Below are positions 62,778-64,000 of a stretch of DNA of 64,000 nt, piece by piece. The notes beneath the pieces were generated by a model. It made no database searches. It was not told where the DNA came from and saw only the letters and a program-made list of their open reading frames with translations. Source of the DNA: Rhodobacteraceae bacterium Alg238-R152 (GTDB lineage Bacteria; Pseudomonadota; Alphaproteobacteria; Rhodobacterales; Rhodobacteraceae); contig UNRJ01000001.1 of NCBI GenBank assembly GCA_900537125.1, positions 248,001-312,000 on the forward strand. The letters run 5' to 3'. Position numbers and translations under genes: made by a program. Each line of letters opens with the position of its first letter. Position 1 is the stretch's first letter.

Positions 62778-63382
62778 ACCGACGCTTTGTTGCAGTTTGC
62801 GGTGTCGCGGCCCTTGGTGTGGCGGCGCTTGCGGGCTGTGTGCAATTGGAGGTGGCGTATCTCAATGCCACCGACACCATTGAGTTTGAAGCGGACGGCG
62901 GCGATCTGTTGGTGAATGGCACGCTCAACAGCCGCAGTCTGGTGGCGTTTGAGCAGGCCATTTCCGAAAATCCAAATGTGACACGTTTGGTGTTGTTGGA
63001 AATTCCGGGTTCAGTTGATGATGAGGTCAATCTGAAATTGGGCCATCGCGTGCGGGACTTGGGGTTGGATACCCATGTGACGGCGGAGAGTGAGATTCAT
63101 TCCGGTGGATCGGATCTGTTTTTGGCTGGTGTGGAGCGCAGCATGGAAGACGGTGCGATCATCGGCGTTCATAGCTGGGCTGTCGGAAATCTGCAGGGGC
63201 GTGATCTGCCTAAAACGGATCCGGAGCATGAAGCTTATGTGAGTTACACCAAGCGGATGCTGGGTAGCGATGCGTTTTATTGGTTCACGCTTGAGGCGGC
63301 GCCGGTGCAGGAAACCCATGTGATGACCGCCGCTGAAATTGAAAAATACGGGCTTTTGACGCAGCCTGTTGTGAAAAACTGA
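62774..63382 (+). CDS. ClpP-like periplasmic lipoprotein between fabD and fabG
   Basis: A 202-residue protein starting at TTG 62774, overlapping the fabD stop by 4 bases. The lipoprotein signal is RRFVAVCGVAALGVAALAGC (lipobox LAGC). The body has the alternating strand-helix pattern of ClpP/crotonase-fold proteins: LVLLEIPGSVDDEVNLKLGHRVRDLG, then SEIHSGGSDLFLAGVERSM and IIGVHSW. A Ser in HSGGSDLF sits where ClpP-type enzymes have the nucleophile, and His in GVHSW where the catalytic His lies. Protease activity is not proven. Its place inside a fatty acid synthesis operon is unexplained. Confidence 0.7.
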   Translation: MNRRFVAVCGVAALGVAALAGCVQLEVAYLNATDTIEFEADGGDLLVNGTLNSRSLVAFEQAISENPNVTRLVLLEIPGSVDDEVNLKLGHRVRDLGLDTHVTAESEIHSGGSDLFLAGVERSMEDGAIIGVHSWAVGNLQGRDLPKTDPEHEAYVSYTKRMLGSDAFYWFTLEAAPVQETHVMTAAEIEKYGLLTQPVVKN

Positions 63383-63393
63383 GAGAGACAAAT

Positions 63394-64000
63394 ATGTTTG
63401 ATCTGACTGGAAAAACCGCACTGGTCACCGGTGCATCGGGTGGCATTGGCGGCGCGATTGCCAAAGCTCTGCATGCTGCGGGCGCAACTGTGGGCCTGTC
63501 TGGCACACGTGTTGAGCCGCTTGAGGCATTGGCGGCCGAATTGGGCGAACGCGCGCATGTGTTGCCGTGTAACCTGAGCGACGGTGAAGCGGTGGATGCG
63601 CTGCCAAAGCAAGCCATTGCCGCTATGGGGAGCGTCGACATTCTGGTGAACAACGCCGGTATCACGCGGGACCAGATTTTCATGCGCATGAGCGACGACG
63701 AGTGGCAGAGCGTCATTGACGTGAACCTGACCAGCGCGATGCGCTTGTGTCGTGGTGTGATGCGTCCAATGATGAAATCCCGTTGGGGCCGGATCATCAA
63801 TGTAAGCTCGATTGTTGGCGCAACCGGCAACCCTGGTCAGGTAAACTATGCCGCCTCCAAGGCGGGTCTGGTCGGGATGACCAAATCGATCGCTTATGAA
63901 GTGGCGAGCCGTGGCATCACCGCTAACGCAGTTGCGCCTGGTTTCATTGCCACAGCGATGACTGACAAGCTGAACGATGATCAGAAAGAGACCATCAATA
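63394..64000 (+). CDS. fabG: 3-oxoacyl-ACP reductase (3' end outside the window)
   Basis: The first 202 residues of a short-chain dehydrogenase that reduces 3-oxoacyl-ACP with NADPH. The Rossmann motif is TGASGGIGGAIA, followed by NNAG, the catalytic Ser in INVSSIVG, and Tyr/Lys in VNYAASKAGL. FIATAMTDKLND is typical of FabG. The gene starts at 63394, 11 bases after the lipoprotein gene, and runs off the end of the window. Confidence 0.95.
   Translation, partial: MFDLTGKTALVTGASGGIGGAIAKALHAAGATVGLSGTRVEPLEALAAELGERAHVLPCNLSDGEAVDALPKQAIAAMGSVDILVNNAGITRDQIFMRMSDDEWQSVIDVNLTSAMRLCRGVMRPMMKSRWGRIINVSSIVGATGNPGQVNYAASKAGLVGMTKSIAYEVASRGITANAVAPGFIATAMTDKLNDDQKETIN

Overview
The window looks like a chromosomal stretch of a marine alphaproteobacterium of the Roseobacter group (Rhodobacterales). 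This is inferred from gene content: a glycerol ABC transporter of the GlpSTPQV type, a pyrrolysine-free MttB-family protein, SoxR next to a matching SoxR box, long ribosomal protein L9, Hint-domain and RTX proteins, and short GC-rich repeats ending in a GGATATTT..AAGAAGAA-like tail. Coding density is high. No phage, transposase, CRISPR array or rRNA was seen. There is one tRNA, tRNA-Leu(UAG).

Layout. 0-5.5 kb: MttB-family methyltransferase with a possible upstream leader ORF, an aminotransferase, and a SoxR gene divergent from a VOC protein/EamA exporter pair whose promoter carries a near-consensus SoxR box. 5.7-13 kb: cysS, cimA, a squalene/phytoene synthase-family gene, an MFS transporter, an AlkA-like glycosylase, and an Lrp regulator divergent from an EamA exporter. 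13-18 kb: glnB-glnA, then nnr, which contains an in-frame copy of the dispersed repeat, then a Hint-domain protein. 18-20 kb: tRNA-Leu and a BlaI/M56-peptidase pair with a BlaI-type operator. 20-26 kb: a six-gene glycerol-type ABC transporter operon. 26.7-34.5 kb: a large RTX protein with an apparent clan GH-A glycosidase domain, a fumarylacetoacetate hydrolase-family enzyme, and a 1070-residue cobalamin-type reductive dehalogenase fused to its own flavin/[2Fe-2S] reductase. 34.6-41 kb: marC, pta-ackA, flavin reductase, trypsin-like protease, LysE exporter and a membrane protein. 41-49 kb: a complete type I secretion operon (adhesin, outer membrane protein, ABC exporter, adaptor). 50-64 kb: two paralogous porins, trigger factor, a second HlyD-type protein with a small membrane partner, a lytic transglycosylase, rpsF-rpsR-rplI, YceI and a cytochrome b561-YceI fusion, then fabD, a ClpP-like lipoprotein and the start of fabG.

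The most distinctive features are the self-contained reductive dehalogenase (31277-34489), the RTX-embedded putative glycosidase (26694-30425), the dedicated type I adhesin system, the SoxR-controlled VOC/exporter operon, and the dispersed repeat that has become coding sequence inside nnr. Product names rest on reading motifs in the sequence. No database search was run.
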